From NCBI GenBank assembly GCA_012519315.1, contig JAAYQM010000043.1, positions 1 through 38,450 on the forward strand: 38,450 bases of DNA, in the 5' to 3' direction. This document shows positions 9,890-19,744 of this stretch, piece by piece. The notes beneath the pieces were generated by a model. It did no database searches. It saw only the letters and a list, made by a program, of their open reading frames with translations, and had not been told where the DNA came from. This stretch comes from Clostridiales bacterium (GTDB lineage: Bacteria; Bacillota; Clostridia; Oscillospirales; CAG-272). The position numbers and the translations under genes were made by a program. The first letter of the stretch is position 1. Every line of letters starts with the position of its first letter.

Positions 9890-10298
9890 GCAACCGACCT
9901 GTAAGCCGGGTTCTGTAACGCGTCACAATAAGCGGAAAAAACCGCTTGTAATGACGCCTGCAATCATCTATCTTTGCAAAACGTTGCCGTTTTGCTCGGA
10001 GTAAAACTCCCGCCACCCGCAGAATCTGTCGGGCCGACATAGCGGCAGAGCCGCGCTCCGCATACGGTGTTGCATCGGATAGGGTTTACATAGGCACACA
10101 GTCGCCTGTCATGCCGGTGAGCTCTTACCTCACCTTTCCACCCTTACCGCATTAAAATGCGGCGGTTTATTTCTGTTGCACTTTCCCTGAAGTCGCCTTC
10201 GGCGGACGTTATCCGCTATCCTGCCCTGTGATGCCCGGACTTTCCTCATAATAATACCTTTCGGCAACATATTACGCGATTGCACAGTCGGTTACAAC
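9888..10298 (-). ncRNA. rnpB: RNase P RNA (bacterial type A-like)
   Basis: Minus strand has GAGGAAAGTCCGGGC, GCAACAGAAA, GGTAAGAGCTCACC and ACAGAACCCGGCTTACAGGTCGG. Ends pair as an 11-bp P1 (TTGTAACCGAC/GTCGGTTGCAA). Confidence 0.95.
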
Positions 10299-10301
10299 AA
10301 T

Positions 10302-10330
10302 ATTATAATATATTTTTTTGCAAATGTCAA
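10302..10330 (-). promoter_or_regulatory. rnpB promoter
   Basis: Minus strand TTGACA (10330-10325), 17-nt spacer, TATAAT (10307-10302), a few nt upstream of the predicted P1 5' end. Confidence 0.85.
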
Positions 10331-10896
10331 TTATCGATGCCGGTAAGCCGTCTCATATACGGTGTTTTGGCAATGATAAAGTAGGCGCCGAAAAGGGTAA
10401 AGATCAGCTCAGGAAGCATATATGAGCCGTTATAGACAATGGAATACAGATATACATTCCATCCCTCCCATGCCCAACTGCTGAAGAATATGATCCCTGA
10501 GAGAAAATGGCTTAAAAATCTAAGCGTCAGTGCCAGAACGATTCCCGAGAGCATACCCCTAATCCCTTTTTTGCGGGCGATTCCGGCTATGCCGAGAATG
10601 GTGAAGGCAACAAAATAATCAAGGACAACGGAGCCGATCAATACAAATTCGGACAGTCCCCAGCCCATCATCGGACCTAAGCCGATAAGCATCTGAATGA
10701 CGGCATATACGAAGGAAGAGCCAAACCCCCAGCCCAGTCCGTATTTGATGGAAATAAGTATGACGGGTAGCATGCTTAAGGGGGTGACGCTTCCGCCGAA
10801 CTGCAGAAAGGGCATGATGTTGATCATACTCAAAACGGTGGAGAGAGCAATGAGAATGGCGCATTCTGCCAGCTTTAAAACTTTTGTGTTTTTCAT
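10327..10896 (-). CDS. thiT: Energy-coupled thiamine transporter S component (ThiT/YuaJ-like)
   Basis: Six-TM-like protein, LPVILISIKYGLGWG, W-rich C-terminal half; preceded by TPP riboswitch. Confidence 0.88.
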   Translation of the reverse strand: MKNTKVLKLAECAILIALSTVLSMINIMPFLQFGGSVTPLSMLPVILISIKYGLGWGFGSSFVYAVIQMLIGLGPMMGWGLSEFVLIGSVVLDYFVAFTILGIAGIARKKGIRGMLSGIVLALTLRFLSHFLSGIIFFSSWAWEGWNVYLYSIVYNGSYMLPELIFTLFGAYFIIAKTPYMRRLTGIDN

Positions 10897-10914
10897 CTGT
10901 CCAAAACCTCACTA

Positions 10915-10950
10915 ATAAAAAATTGCCCCACAGAAATACCCGTGGGGCAA
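10915..10950 (-). terminator. Intrinsic terminator in the thiT leader (riboswitch expression platform)
   Basis: Minus strand TTGCCCCAC-GGGTATTTCT-GTGGGGCAA-TTTTTT between aptamer and thiT start. Confidence 0.85.
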
Positions 10951-10992
10951 GCGTTTATACAATACAAAACGAACAGAATCCGCTCTGATTAA

Positions 10993-11107
10993 ATAAATCT
11001 CCCTACGCCGGTATTATCCGTATCAGGTTGAAGGGTTCGGATTACTCCATCTCAGCCGCAAGACAATATACTGTAAGGCATATTGCAGGCAGCACCCCTG
11101 ATTATTT
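10993..11107 (-). promoter_or_regulatory. TPP riboswitch (THI element) aptamer
   Basis: Minus strand CAGGGGTGCTGCC...GCGGCTGAGATGGAGTAATCCGAACCCTTCAACCTGATACGGATAATACCGGCGTAGGGAGA matches the THI-box core. Confidence 0.95.
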
Positions 11108-11305
11108 CTGTGCTGGCAATCTCATTATATAATAATTTATCTGAAATGTCAATAGATTTTTGCGTAGCGACCAATAGAGAAGATGAGAGGCGGATAAAGG
11201 GCGACCTCCGCCATTTTTACGGAAAACAGCCGGTTTGCGGCGTTATGATTGACGATTGATAGGTTTTTTAGTATAATGAATAGACTAAATGAAAAATTGA
11301 AAAGG

Positions 11306-12232
11306 ATGTATAAAGTGGAAATCAAAAGGGTGTCTATTATCGGTCTTGGAGCCTTGGGTGTTCTGTATGGCCATCATTTGTCAAAGAGGATGGATGAGGG
11401 GGATCTGCGCATCATTGCCGATGAGGCGCGTATCCGCCGATATAAGGAGAAGGGCGTTATCTGTAACGGCGAGATCTGCCGCTTTAATTATGTAACTCCG
11501 GATGAGCCGGCGGAGGCTGCCGATTTGATATTGATTGCTGTTAAATTCGGCGGACTGGAAGCGGCTGTTGATATGATAAAAAACCATGTGGGCAGGGATA
11601 CCTTGATTCTGTCCCTGCTTAACGGGATATCAAGCGAGCAGATGATTGAGGATGTTTATGGCAAGGGGAAGGTACTCGATTGTGTCGCCCAGGGTATGGA
11701 TGCCGTGAAGGTAGACAATGCCTTAAGCTATAAGAACATGGGGCTCTTGTGCTTCGGAGACCGTGAGGGCGTGCATCCCTCGGAGAAGGCTGCAAGAGTA
11801 GCCCGATTCTTTGATAAAACCCGTGTCCCCTATTTGCTTGATCCGAATATGAAAAAGCGAATGTGGGGAAAATTTATGCTGAATGTGGGAGTTAATCAGG
11901 TTGTTTCATTCTTTGAGGGGGATTACGGCACTATTCAGGAGGACGGGCCGGCACGGGATATGATGATCGCAGCTATGCGGGAGGTGCTGATACTCTCGCA
12001 AAAGGAGGGTGTTTGTCTCACCGAGGAGGATCTTGGGTACTGGCTGAGCATCCTTGAGCCGCTGAATCCGAAGGGAAAGCCGTCGATGCGGCAGGATATG
12101 GAGGCGCGCCGACCGAGTGAGGTCGGGCTGTTTGCCCGGACTGTGATAAGGCTTGGGGAAAAGCATGGTATTGAGACCCCCGTCAACCAAAAGTTATATG
12201 ATTATATCACCTCGGTAGAAAAAACCTATTAG
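11306..12232 (+). CDS. 2-dehydropantoate 2-reductase family protein (ketopantoate reductase-like)
   Basis: VSIIGLGALGVLYGHHL Rossmann start, KMRMWGKFMLNVGVNQ-type C-terminal domain. ORF called from 11249; ATG at 11306 fits the family start better. Confidence 0.85.
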   Translation: MYKVEIKRVSIIGLGALGVLYGHHLSKRMDEGDLRIIADEARIRRYKEKGVICNGEICRFNYVTPDEPAEAADLILIAVKFGGLEAAVDMIKNHVGRDTLILSLLNGISSEQMIEDVYGKGKVLDCVAQGMDAVKVDNALSYKNMGLLCFGDREGVHPSEKAARVARFFDKTRVPYLLDPNMKKRMWGKFMLNVGVNQVVSFFEGDYGTIQEDGPARDMMIAAMREVLILSQKEGVCLTEEDLGYWLSILEPLNPKGKPSMRQDMEARRPSEVGLFARTVIRLGEKHGIETPVNQKLYDYITSVEKTY

Positions 12233-12298
12233 TCCTTGCTTTTTTCTGGCTGATCTTAACATTTACACAAAAAATATGGCAGTATTAACTAATACAGG

Positions 12299-12327
12299 TT
12301 GAAATATCCGGAAAAATATGATAAAAT
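12299..12327 (+). promoter_or_regulatory. Putative promoter for the DUF368/flavodoxin/DUF2179 cluster
   Basis: TTGAAA (12299-12304), 17-nt spacer, TAAAAT (12322-12327). Confidence 0.5.
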
Positions 12328-12414
12328 ATTGCGTTAAGATTTACAGAGTTTTAACCTGCTTTGAGTTAGATTAATTATCTCTCAACTACAATAAGGAAGG
12401 ACAAAAACATTGTT

Positions 12415-13278
12415 ATGAAATCGGCGGCTGTTAAAGATTTTTTCTATAAGATATTGTGTGGATTCCTGCTTGGAACGGCGGTGATCGCTCCGGGAATCAG
12501 TTGCAGCGTTATTGCTATCATTATGGGCATTTACAGCGACCTTATTGAGATTGTATCCAACCCGTTTAAAAACCTTAAAAGGAACATACTTTACCTGATT
12601 CCCCTCGGTATTGGCGCGCTGGGCAGCGTCGTTGTCCTGCTGCGTGCCCTTGAATGGCTTTTTGACCGGTATTCGACTCCGGCATACTTTCTCTTTATCG
12701 GGCTGATTGCCGGCAGCCTGCCTGCTATTTTCAAGGAGGCGAAGACAGGTCCTTTCAAAAAGAGATATATTCTTGCCATTGTGACAGCCTTTGCCATTGC
12801 AATAGCGATAGGGATACCGGATAAGCTTAATATTACATTTGCCGCGGATACAACCTCATGGCTGTATTTTTCGATTTGCGGCGCCCTCGCGGGAATAGCA
12901 AGCCTTGTGCCGGGCATGAGCGTTTCGGTGATACTGATGGTGCTTGGCGTTTATGAGCCGATGTTGGAGGCGACAGCCAATTTTGATGTTGTGACAATGA
13001 TGCCGGTAGGTATTGCTTTTGTCCTCGGGATGGTGCTCTTTTCCCGGTTTGCAAAATATGTTTTCAAGCGTTTTCACAGCTTTGCCTATTATATGGTTTC
13101 CGGATTTATGCTTGGCTCAATTGCTACTATTTTTCCGCAGTTGCCCACCGATGCGCCGACTATAATCCTAAGTGTCCTTGCTGTCGGGTTTGGGCTGTTT
13201 ATCTCGATTTTCTTTCAGGTGCTGGGTAAAAATCTTCGGGGCGCGACAGAAAAGGAAAGCACCGCCATTCTGCAATAG
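12415..13278 (+). CDS. DUF368 domain-containing membrane protein
   Basis: GFLLGTAVIAPGISCSVIAIIMGIYSDLI and GIASLVPGMSVSVILMVLGVYEPML repeats. Confidence 0.88.
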   Translation: MKSAAVKDFFYKILCGFLLGTAVIAPGISCSVIAIIMGIYSDLIEIVSNPFKNLKRNILYLIPLGIGALGSVVVLLRALEWLFDRYSTPAYFLFIGLIAGSLPAIFKEAKTGPFKKRYILAIVTAFAIAIAIGIPDKLNITFAADTTSWLYFSICGALAGIASLVPGMSVSVILMVLGVYEPMLEATANFDVVTMMPVGIAFVLGMVLFSRFAKYVFKRFHSFAYYMVSGFMLGSIATIFPQLPTDAPTIILSVLAVGFGLFISIFFQVLGKNLRGATEKESTAILQ

Positions 13279-13386
13279 CGGTTGTCAGATTTATGTATTA
13301 TATGTGACTTTGCGTGGGATCATGATAAGGCGCTCGGACGGGCAAGGAAAACAGGCAGCCGCAAAAACAAACACAGGAGAGAAGCT

Positions 13387-13845
13387 ATGTTTATTGGTAT
13401 TATCGTTTATTCCAAAACAGGAAATACTCTTTCGGTTGCGAATAGAGTTAAGCAGGCCTTTGAGGCACGGGGGCATACGGTTAGCATCGATCAGATAAAG
13501 GCCGATGTTGATGAAAAGAAAAGTAAGGTGAATTTGACCCACAGACCCGATCCGACAATTTATGACAGAGTGGTTTTTGCCGCTCCGGTATGGGCATTTA
13601 CCCTTTGTCCTGTAATGCGGGAATACCTCACCGTCCTGCCCGAGCTGCGTGATGTCAATGTCTACGGTATTGTCACACAGCATCTTTCCCGCCCGTGGCT
13701 TGGAGGAAATCGGGCAGTTAAAAAAATTCGTCGTCTTTGCGCAAATGTCGGCGCGCAAATGATTGGCGAGGGGGTAATTATGTGGTCCCACTCTGATCGG
13801 GAGCGTCATATCGAAGAGCTTGCCGAACGGCTTGCCTCCCTTTGA
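13387..13845 (+). CDS. Flavodoxin family protein
   Basis: MFIGIIVYSKTGNTLSVANRVKQAFEARGH FMN-binding loop; ATG 13387 preceded by AGGAGAG. The 13282 start in the ORF track is an extension. Confidence 0.88.
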   Translation: MFIGIIVYSKTGNTLSVANRVKQAFEARGHTVSIDQIKADVDEKKSKVNLTHRPDPTIYDRVVFAAPVWAFTLCPVMREYLTVLPELRDVNVYGIVTQHLSRPWLGGNRAVKKIRRLCANVGAQMIGEGVIMWSHSDRERHIEELAERLASL

Positions 13846-13866
13846 ATACTATTAAAGAGGTTGTAT

Positions 13867-14418
13867 ATGGATTTTTTACAAAGCAACAGTATCTGGATTT
13901 ATTTTTTCATTTTTTTCGGTAAAATCCTTGAGGTAACGGTTAATACCATTCGTGTTTTGCTGATTACAAAGGGGCAGAGAATAACCGGCGCACTTATTGC
14001 GATTTTAGAGGTTTCAATCTGGCTTGCCGTCACCGGTACCGTTCTGACCGGATTTAAGGATGATTTGCTGAAATGTGTGGTTTTTGTCATCGCCTTTTCG
14101 GTGGGAAATTATCTTGGATCATGGTTTGAGGACAAGCTTGCCTTTGGTCTTGCATCAATACAGGTTATCATTCCGGAGAGTGAAACGGACAAGGAGCTTG
14201 CCGGGATATTGCGGGAGAAGGACTTTGCCGTCACCGTTTTAAACGGAAAGGGAAAGGATGGAAACCGTGAGCTGCTCATTATGCACGTCAAGCGCAAGCG
14301 GATTCCCGAGGCGTCCGAAATTATTAAGAATCATCTTAAAAATGCGGTGATTGTTATCAACGAATCAAAGATCGTGTACGGCGGATTCTTGGGCAAAATG
14401 AGCGGAAAGACAAGATAA
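13867..14418 (+). CDS. DUF2179/UPF0316 (YebE-like) membrane protein
   Basis: FFGKILEVTVNTIRVLLITKGQR... N-terminal membrane domain plus C-terminal soluble domain. Confidence 0.85.
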   Translation: MDFLQSNSIWIYFFIFFGKILEVTVNTIRVLLITKGQRITGALIAILEVSIWLAVTGTVLTGFKDDLLKCVVFVIAFSVGNYLGSWFEDKLAFGLASIQVIIPESETDKELAGILREKDFAVTVLNGKGKDGNRELLIMHVKRKRIPEASEIIKNHLKNAVIVINESKIVYGGFLGKMSGKTR

Positions 14419-14429
14419 TAGATAAAAGG

Positions 14430-14463
14430 ACACCGCATAACCTTCGATTATGCGGTGTTGTTT
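14430..14463. terminator. Terminator between convergent genes
   Basis: 11-bp stem ACACCGCATAA-CCTTCGA-TTATGCGGTGT followed by TGTTTAT. Confidence 0.75.
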
Positions 14464-14469
14464 ATAGAG

Positions 14470-16368
14470 CTATTCTATATGGCAATCAATCAGGTTGTCA
14501 ATGAGCGGTTGCCCGTCATTTGCGGTATAGTTTTTGAGCTTGCCCGAATAAAGGTCGTAGTAAACGTTTGAATAAAGGGGAAGCTCGGGCAGAAGCTGAT
14601 TCCACAGCAGGATAAAGTCGGTCCACAGCGAGAGATATTTGTTGTAATCTCCGGGGATTACATTATATACAAGGTCCATTGACAGCTTGTCAAGATCGGT
14701 ATTTTTGATGCGGACCGTGTTGTATCCGAGCTTTATGTAGTTTTCGTCAAGGGTATAAAAGTATGACGGATCATACAGGGGGGAGAAGTCTCCCGCCAGA
14801 TTAAAGACTCCGAATCTCGGTTTGCCGTAGACTTCGTCGATATCGGCGCGGCGGTAGAGCCGGTTAAGCAGCTCCTGCCATGTCAGGTTTGTTTCGTTTA
14901 TCTGCATACCGGCGGCTGCTATTTGCGGATTTTGACCGAATGCGGATCTTAGTAAGTCGGTTACCTCATTGTCGGCGCTTGAGCACCATTCGATAATCAG
15001 GGGCATAAGAATCCTGCCGTCCGACAGGGTAATATTATGAGGAAAGTCTGCCCCCTCCTCCTCGCTAATCTCTTTATAGCGTATTCCGGTGCTGTAGGGG
15101 GAGCCGTCAAAAGCAAGAACCCAGCCTCCTTCCTCAAGCAGAGCAACCGCTTTGTCGGGGTTGTTTTCATAGGTGTTCAGCTTCTCATCCAGAGTCTTTT
15201 TTGCATCTGCATACATTCTCATGGAAAGCCCGTAGGGCCCGTTTACAACGGTGCCGTGAGGACCGCAGACGGCATCCTTCAGCGCGTCCCGATCAATCAT
15301 ATAAGCGATAGCCTGCCGAACCTCGACAAACCGGGTGGGACCGAAATCGCAGATAAAGGTGAGCTTTCCGTAACCGTTGCGATTATATCCGATCGCACCA
15401 AATCCGCCTTCCTCCACAAGCTCAAGTGCCAGGGTCACGTCCTCCCCCGAAAGATTGCGAAGTAAATCTACCTCCCCTGTGGCAATAAGGTCAAATTGTT
15501 TTTCCTTTTCGATTTGTCTGTAAATGATCTGCTTGATTTTCGGTTTCTTTCCCTCAAAATTGCCCTTGTATATCTTGTTTGCATTTAGGATTGCCGTTTT
15601 TGTTTCGGGGTCGTAGGATGAAAGGGTAAAGGGACCGCAGGAGATGCGGTTTTCACTGGAATATCGCCCTTTTTCTATCGCGTCCTTGCAGTTTTCATAG
15701 GTGAATTCGTCGGTAAAATAAGCGCCCTTACCGTCATCCTTGACATTTATGCTTTCGGGCAGCCAACCGTGCATTGGCAGAGGCGTTATCTGCACCATTG
15801 CCTTATCCCAATAATAAGGGAGATAGTTTTTGCTTACGGTTAACGAAAATTTGTAGGTGTCCAGTAGCCGAACACCGGAAAATTCCTTGCTTTCTCCGCT
15901 GTGAAAGGCGGACCAGCCGACATAGTTTGATCCAAGGGTGCCGTCGCTTCCGGCTTTTTTGATAACGGGAGAGGAAAAGAGCAGGACTCTTGCAACATAA
16001 TCTCTTGCGGTGATGACGGTGCCGTCGTTATAACGTAGATCCTTTTGTAGGGAGAAGGTAAAGGTTTTGTTCCCCTCTTGGTCAACCGATTCCTTAATAT
16101 TTTTTACAACCCGGTTATCGTATGCAAGAGAATTGTCGTCATTCATAACCACAGTGGAATACCCGGAAATCAGGGAGGCGATATCCCGGTCGCCGCCCTC
16201 GTTTTTCCAATAATCCTCCCAGTCTCCGGTGACGGGAACGGTACTTCCGATGACAAGCGTTCCCCACGGCTCGGCGTCCTTTTTTGTGCAGGAAGATAGA
16301 AAAGATGCAAAAAACAGACTTGTAACAAGCAGCAGTGCAAGAGCTCTGAATCGTTTGTCCATAATCAT
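14470..16368 (-). CDS. ABC transporter substrate-binding lipoprotein, oligopeptide/SBP_bac_5 family
   Basis: Lipobox (FASFLSSC|TKK), LQKDLRYNDGTVITARDYVARVLL, AIAYMIDRDALKDAVCG; 632 codons. Confidence 0.85.
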   Translation of the reverse strand: MIMDKRFRALALLLVTSLFFASFLSSCTKKDAEPWGTLVIGSTVPVTGDWEDYWKNEGGDRDIASLISGYSTVVMNDDNSLAYDNRVVKNIKESVDQEGNKTFTFSLQKDLRYNDGTVITARDYVARVLLFSSPVIKKAGSDGTLGSNYVGWSAFHSGESKEFSGVRLLDTYKFSLTVSKNYLPYYWDKAMVQITPLPMHGWLPESINVKDDGKGAYFTDEFTYENCKDAIEKGRYSSENRISCGPFTLSSYDPETKTAILNANKIYKGNFEGKKPKIKQIIYRQIEKEKQFDLIATGEVDLLRNLSGEDVTLALELVEEGGFGAIGYNRNGYGKLTFICDFGPTRFVEVRQAIAYMIDRDALKDAVCGPHGTVVNGPYGLSMRMYADAKKTLDEKLNTYENNPDKAVALLEEGGWVLAFDGSPYSTGIRYKEISEEEGADFPHNITLSDGRILMPLIIEWCSSADNEVTDLLRSAFGQNPQIAAAGMQINETNLTWQELLNRLYRRADIDEVYGKPRFGVFNLAGDFSPLYDPSYFYTLDENYIKLGYNTVRIKNTDLDKLSMDLVYNVIPGDYNKYLSLWTDFILLWNQLLPELPLYSNVYYDLYSGKLKNYTANDGQPLIDNLIDCHIE

Positions 16369-16432
16369 CTCCGGGGCAGCCGCATTTTGTGGCAGGCTGC
16401 TTACTTTTATATCGTTGTAGGTAGAGGGATAT

Positions 16433-17731
16433 TTACAGCCTATCTATTATGAGCGTTTTTTGCGGGGGTGGCGTTTCGCTTATGGTAACGGCAGACTGCA
16501 GCATTTTTTCCGCGGCATCCAGTTTGTCCTGAGAGCCGGCATATAGGGTGGCGTAAGGCTCACCTTTCTTCAGACTCTCTCCATAGGTTTTGTGCAGTCT
16601 TATGCCGGCGCCGAAATCAATGCTATCCGATTTGCTGCTTCGACCGGCTCCGGTCAGGAGGGAAGCAAGACCGCATTTTTCGGTATCAATACGGCTGATA
16701 TAGCCCTCCTTTAGGGCTGTAATCTCGCGTGTATGAGGTGACAACCTGAACTTTGAGGTATCTTTGATAAATGAGAGGTCTCCTCCGTGGGCCTTTACCA
16801 TATCCAGAAAGCGGTCATACGCACTCCCGTCCTCAAGAGCGCGTCGCGCGGCGGCAAGGCTGTCCTCCTCCGAAAGGTTCAGGGACTGTTCCAGAATCCC
16901 GGCGGAAAGGGCAAGACAAATCTCCACAAGATCGGATCGCCCGTTGCCCTTCAGCACATCCACCGCCTCGATTACCTCAAGCGCATTGCCGATGCAACGT
17001 CCGAGCGGAACGTCCATATCGGTGATAAGCGCCGCCATTTTCCGCCCGGCACGGCGACCGATGGCTATCATTGCTTTTGCCAGTTCGCGCGCGGCATCGG
17101 TTGTTTTCATGAAGGCGCCGCTGCCGGTCTTTACGTCCAGCATGATGCACTCGGCACCGGCGGCAAGCTTTTTGCTCATGATGCTGGAGGCGATAAGGGG
17201 TATGCTGTCCACCGTTGCGGTAACGTCACGCTGGGCGTATAATAGCTTGTCGGCAGGCGCAAGGTCCCCCGACTGCCCGATAATGCTCAGCCCGATTTTG
17301 TTGACAATATCAACAAAATCCTGTGGATCGACAGTTGTTTTGTAGCCGGGGATCGATTCCAGCTTATCAATAGTGCCCCCGGTGTGCCCAAGACCTCGTC
17401 CCGACATTTTCGCCATTCTGACGCCGCAGGCAGCGCAGATTGGTGCAATAATAAGGGAGGTTTTGTCGCCGACACCGCCGGTAGAGTGCTTATCTGCTGT
17501 GATCCCCTTTATTTTAGACAGATCGACTCGATCGCCCGAATCGGTCATCATCATGGTAAGGTCGAAGGTCTCCCTTTCCTCCATTCCGTTAAAATAGATA
17601 GCCATCATCAGGGCGGAGGCCTGATAATCGGGAATGCTGCCATCGGTAAAGCCCCTTACAAAAAAGGCTATTTCCTCGCTGCTGAGGGTGAGCCCGTCCC
17701 GTTTATTCTTGATAATGTCGTACATTCTCAT
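16433..17731 (-). CDS. Pyrimidine-nucleoside (thymidine) phosphorylase
   Basis: DKHSTGGVGDKTSLIIAPICAACGVRMAKMSGRGLGHTGGTIDKLESIPG signature. Confidence 0.95.
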   Translation of the reverse strand: MRMYDIIKNKRDGLTLSSEEIAFFVRGFTDGSIPDYQASALMMAIYFNGMEERETFDLTMMMTDSGDRVDLSKIKGITADKHSTGGVGDKTSLIIAPICAACGVRMAKMSGRGLGHTGGTIDKLESIPGYKTTVDPQDFVDIVNKIGLSIIGQSGDLAPADKLLYAQRDVTATVDSIPLIASSIMSKKLAAGAECIMLDVKTGSGAFMKTTDAARELAKAMIAIGRRAGRKMAALITDMDVPLGRCIGNALEVIEAVDVLKGNGRSDLVEICLALSAGILEQSLNLSEEDSLAAARRALEDGSAYDRFLDMVKAHGGDLSFIKDTSKFRLSPHTREITALKEGYISRIDTEKCGLASLLTGAGRSSKSDSIDFGAGIRLHKTYGESLKKGEPYATLYAGSQDKLDAAEKMLQSAVTISETPPPQKTLIIDRL

Positions 17732-18006
17732 CTGAAAACTCCTGTTACCCGGATTGTTTTACGGCAGGATGGGGCAGAGTAGCCGAGAAGCTTTTTTTGC
17801 AGGCTTATCCTGTCCGGTAAAAGAATCCTTATAATATTTTTATGCTTCCCAAAACGCAGTTATTATTCTTATGCAAAAATTGCAAAAATAATGATACGGC
17901 AGGGATGACATGAGGGTCTTGTCTATATTATAATATTAAACAGATAATCCTTCAAGCATATTTTGGCATATATTTCTATATTATCAAAAAATTAAGGCAG
18001 GTTAAA

Positions 18007-19698
18007 ATGAAGCAAACCTTTAATGTAGTTATCAGCGCCCTCAATTCGCAATATATTCATTCCTCCCTTTCACCATGGTATCTGCTTGCTGGCATTCGCG
18101 CCTATTGCGGCGATAAAATCAATGCTGTTGTGGAGGAGGGAACGGTAAACGAGCCATATGAGACGGTTGCGGCACGTATTGTATCCCACAGACCGGCGGT
18201 TGTCGGACTTAGCTGCTATATATGGAATATCAGCAGTATTTTTCGCATAATTCCCCTTATCAAGAGAGAATTGCCGGAGGCGGTTATCGTTCTCGGAGGG
18301 CCTGAGGTTTCCTATCGAGCCGCCTCTGTTTTAGAGGAAAACCCCTTTGTGGACTATATTATCTCCGGAGAGGGGGAGGCTCCCTTTGCAATGCTTATTA
18401 ATGCATTGTATAAGGGGGATGATGTTACAGACCTGCCGGGTCTTTGCTGCCGCAGGGAGGACGGCATATTTACATCCGAGCCTTACACCTCAAGGGAGGA
18501 TCCTCCCCGACCCTATTCAGAGGAATATTTCAATAAGCTTGAAGGTCGCATTGCCTATCTTGAAACGAGCAGGGGCTGTCCTTACCGCTGTGCATTTTGC
18601 CTGTCGGCAAGATGCGGTGGCGTGCATTTTTTTGATATCGAACGGGCAAAAAAGGAGATGATTCTTTTATCAAAAAGCGGGGCACAGACGATAAAGCTGA
18701 TGGATCGCACTTTTAATGCTAACCGCCAAAGGGCATATGAGATATTTGAATTTATTTTGAGCGAATACGGGCGGGAGATTCCATATGGGGTATGCTTCCA
18801 CTTTGAGATTGCCGGGGATCTGCTTGATGAGAGGACGGTTGCCCTTCTTGCAACGGCTCCCCCGGGGGCTATCCAGTTTGAGATAGGAGTTCAGAGCTTC
18901 AACCCGAAAACGCTGCAAAGCATCAACCGCATAACCGATATCCAAAAGCTCAAGGAAAACATCCGGCGCATTCTTGAGGCGGGCAACATACACCTGCATA
19001 TAGACCTTATTGCCGGGCTGCCTTATGAGGATAAGGAAAGCTTTATAAAAAGCTTTCACGCTGCCTATTATCTGAAGCCCCATATGCTGCAGCTTGGGTT
19101 TTTGAAGCTGCTTTACGGCGCGCCTATGCGTGAATATCCCGAAAAATTCCCCTGTGAGTATTCGGATATCCCGCCCTATGAGGTGCGGCAAACGCCTTGG
19201 CTTGCGAGGGAGGAGCTTGAGGAATTGCATATCGTTGAGCAGAGCCTTGATCGAATGTATAACAGCGGACGATTTCTCCGCACACTCAAATATCTTACAG
19301 AGGAATGTCGATTCACTCCTTATCGGCTTTTTTATGAGCTTGGCTCATATGTAAGAGAAAAGGGAAGTGGCACCCATTCTCTTGACGCATACACTACCCT
19401 TATTTTTTCCTATTTTTCCTCCTGTGAGGGGGTTGACCCTTCTCGCCTGCGTGACTGCATGGTCTGTGATCGGTTGGCTACCAATTCCTCAGGGATTCTG
19501 CCCCCCGTTTTGAGAAGGGCAGACCCTCTGCACAGAAAGATTAAACGGGAGCTTGAAGATCGGCATCCCCGCCCTCCCCGCCTGAAACGGGGAATGGCCC
19601 TTTTGTATTCGGAGCCTTGTGCGGTTTATGCGGACTATGATCACCCCGATCCCGTTACAGGCGAATATAAGCTCCAAAAATTTTACTATGATAAATAA
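18007..19698 (+). CDS. B12-binding domain radical SAM protein (DUF4080-type)
   Basis: N-terminal cobalamin-binding-like domain (VVGLSCYIWNI...VLGGPEVSY) and TSRGCPYRCAFC CxxxCxxC cluster motif. Confidence 0.92.
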   Translation: MKQTFNVVISALNSQYIHSSLSPWYLLAGIRAYCGDKINAVVEEGTVNEPYETVAARIVSHRPAVVGLSCYIWNISSIFRIIPLIKRELPEAVIVLGGPEVSYRAASVLEENPFVDYIISGEGEAPFAMLINALYKGDDVTDLPGLCCRREDGIFTSEPYTSREDPPRPYSEEYFNKLEGRIAYLETSRGCPYRCAFCLSARCGGVHFFDIERAKKEMILLSKSGAQTIKLMDRTFNANRQRAYEIFEFILSEYGREIPYGVCFHFEIAGDLLDERTVALLATAPPGAIQFEIGVQSFNPKTLQSINRITDIQKLKENIRRILEAGNIHLHIDLIAGLPYEDKESFIKSFHAAYYLKPHMLQLGFLKLLYGAPMREYPEKFPCEYSDIPPYEVRQTPWLAREELEELHIVEQSLDRMYNSGRFLRTLKYLTEECRFTPYRLFYELGSYVREKGSGTHSLDAYTTLIFSYFSSCEGVDPSRLRDCMVCDRLATNSSGILPPVLRRADPLHRKIKRELEDRHPRPPRLKRGMALLYSEPCAVYADYDHPDPVTGEYKLQKFYYDK

Positions 19699-19703
19699 AA
19701 ACG

Positions 19704-19740
19704 CGGCAGGTCTCCAAAGCGGAGGCCTGCCGTTATTTTT
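19704..19740 (+). terminator. Intrinsic terminator after the radical SAM gene
   Basis: CGGCAGGTCTCC-AAAGC-GGAGGCCTGCCG then TTATTTTT. Confidence 0.85.
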
Positions 19741-19744
19741 GAGC

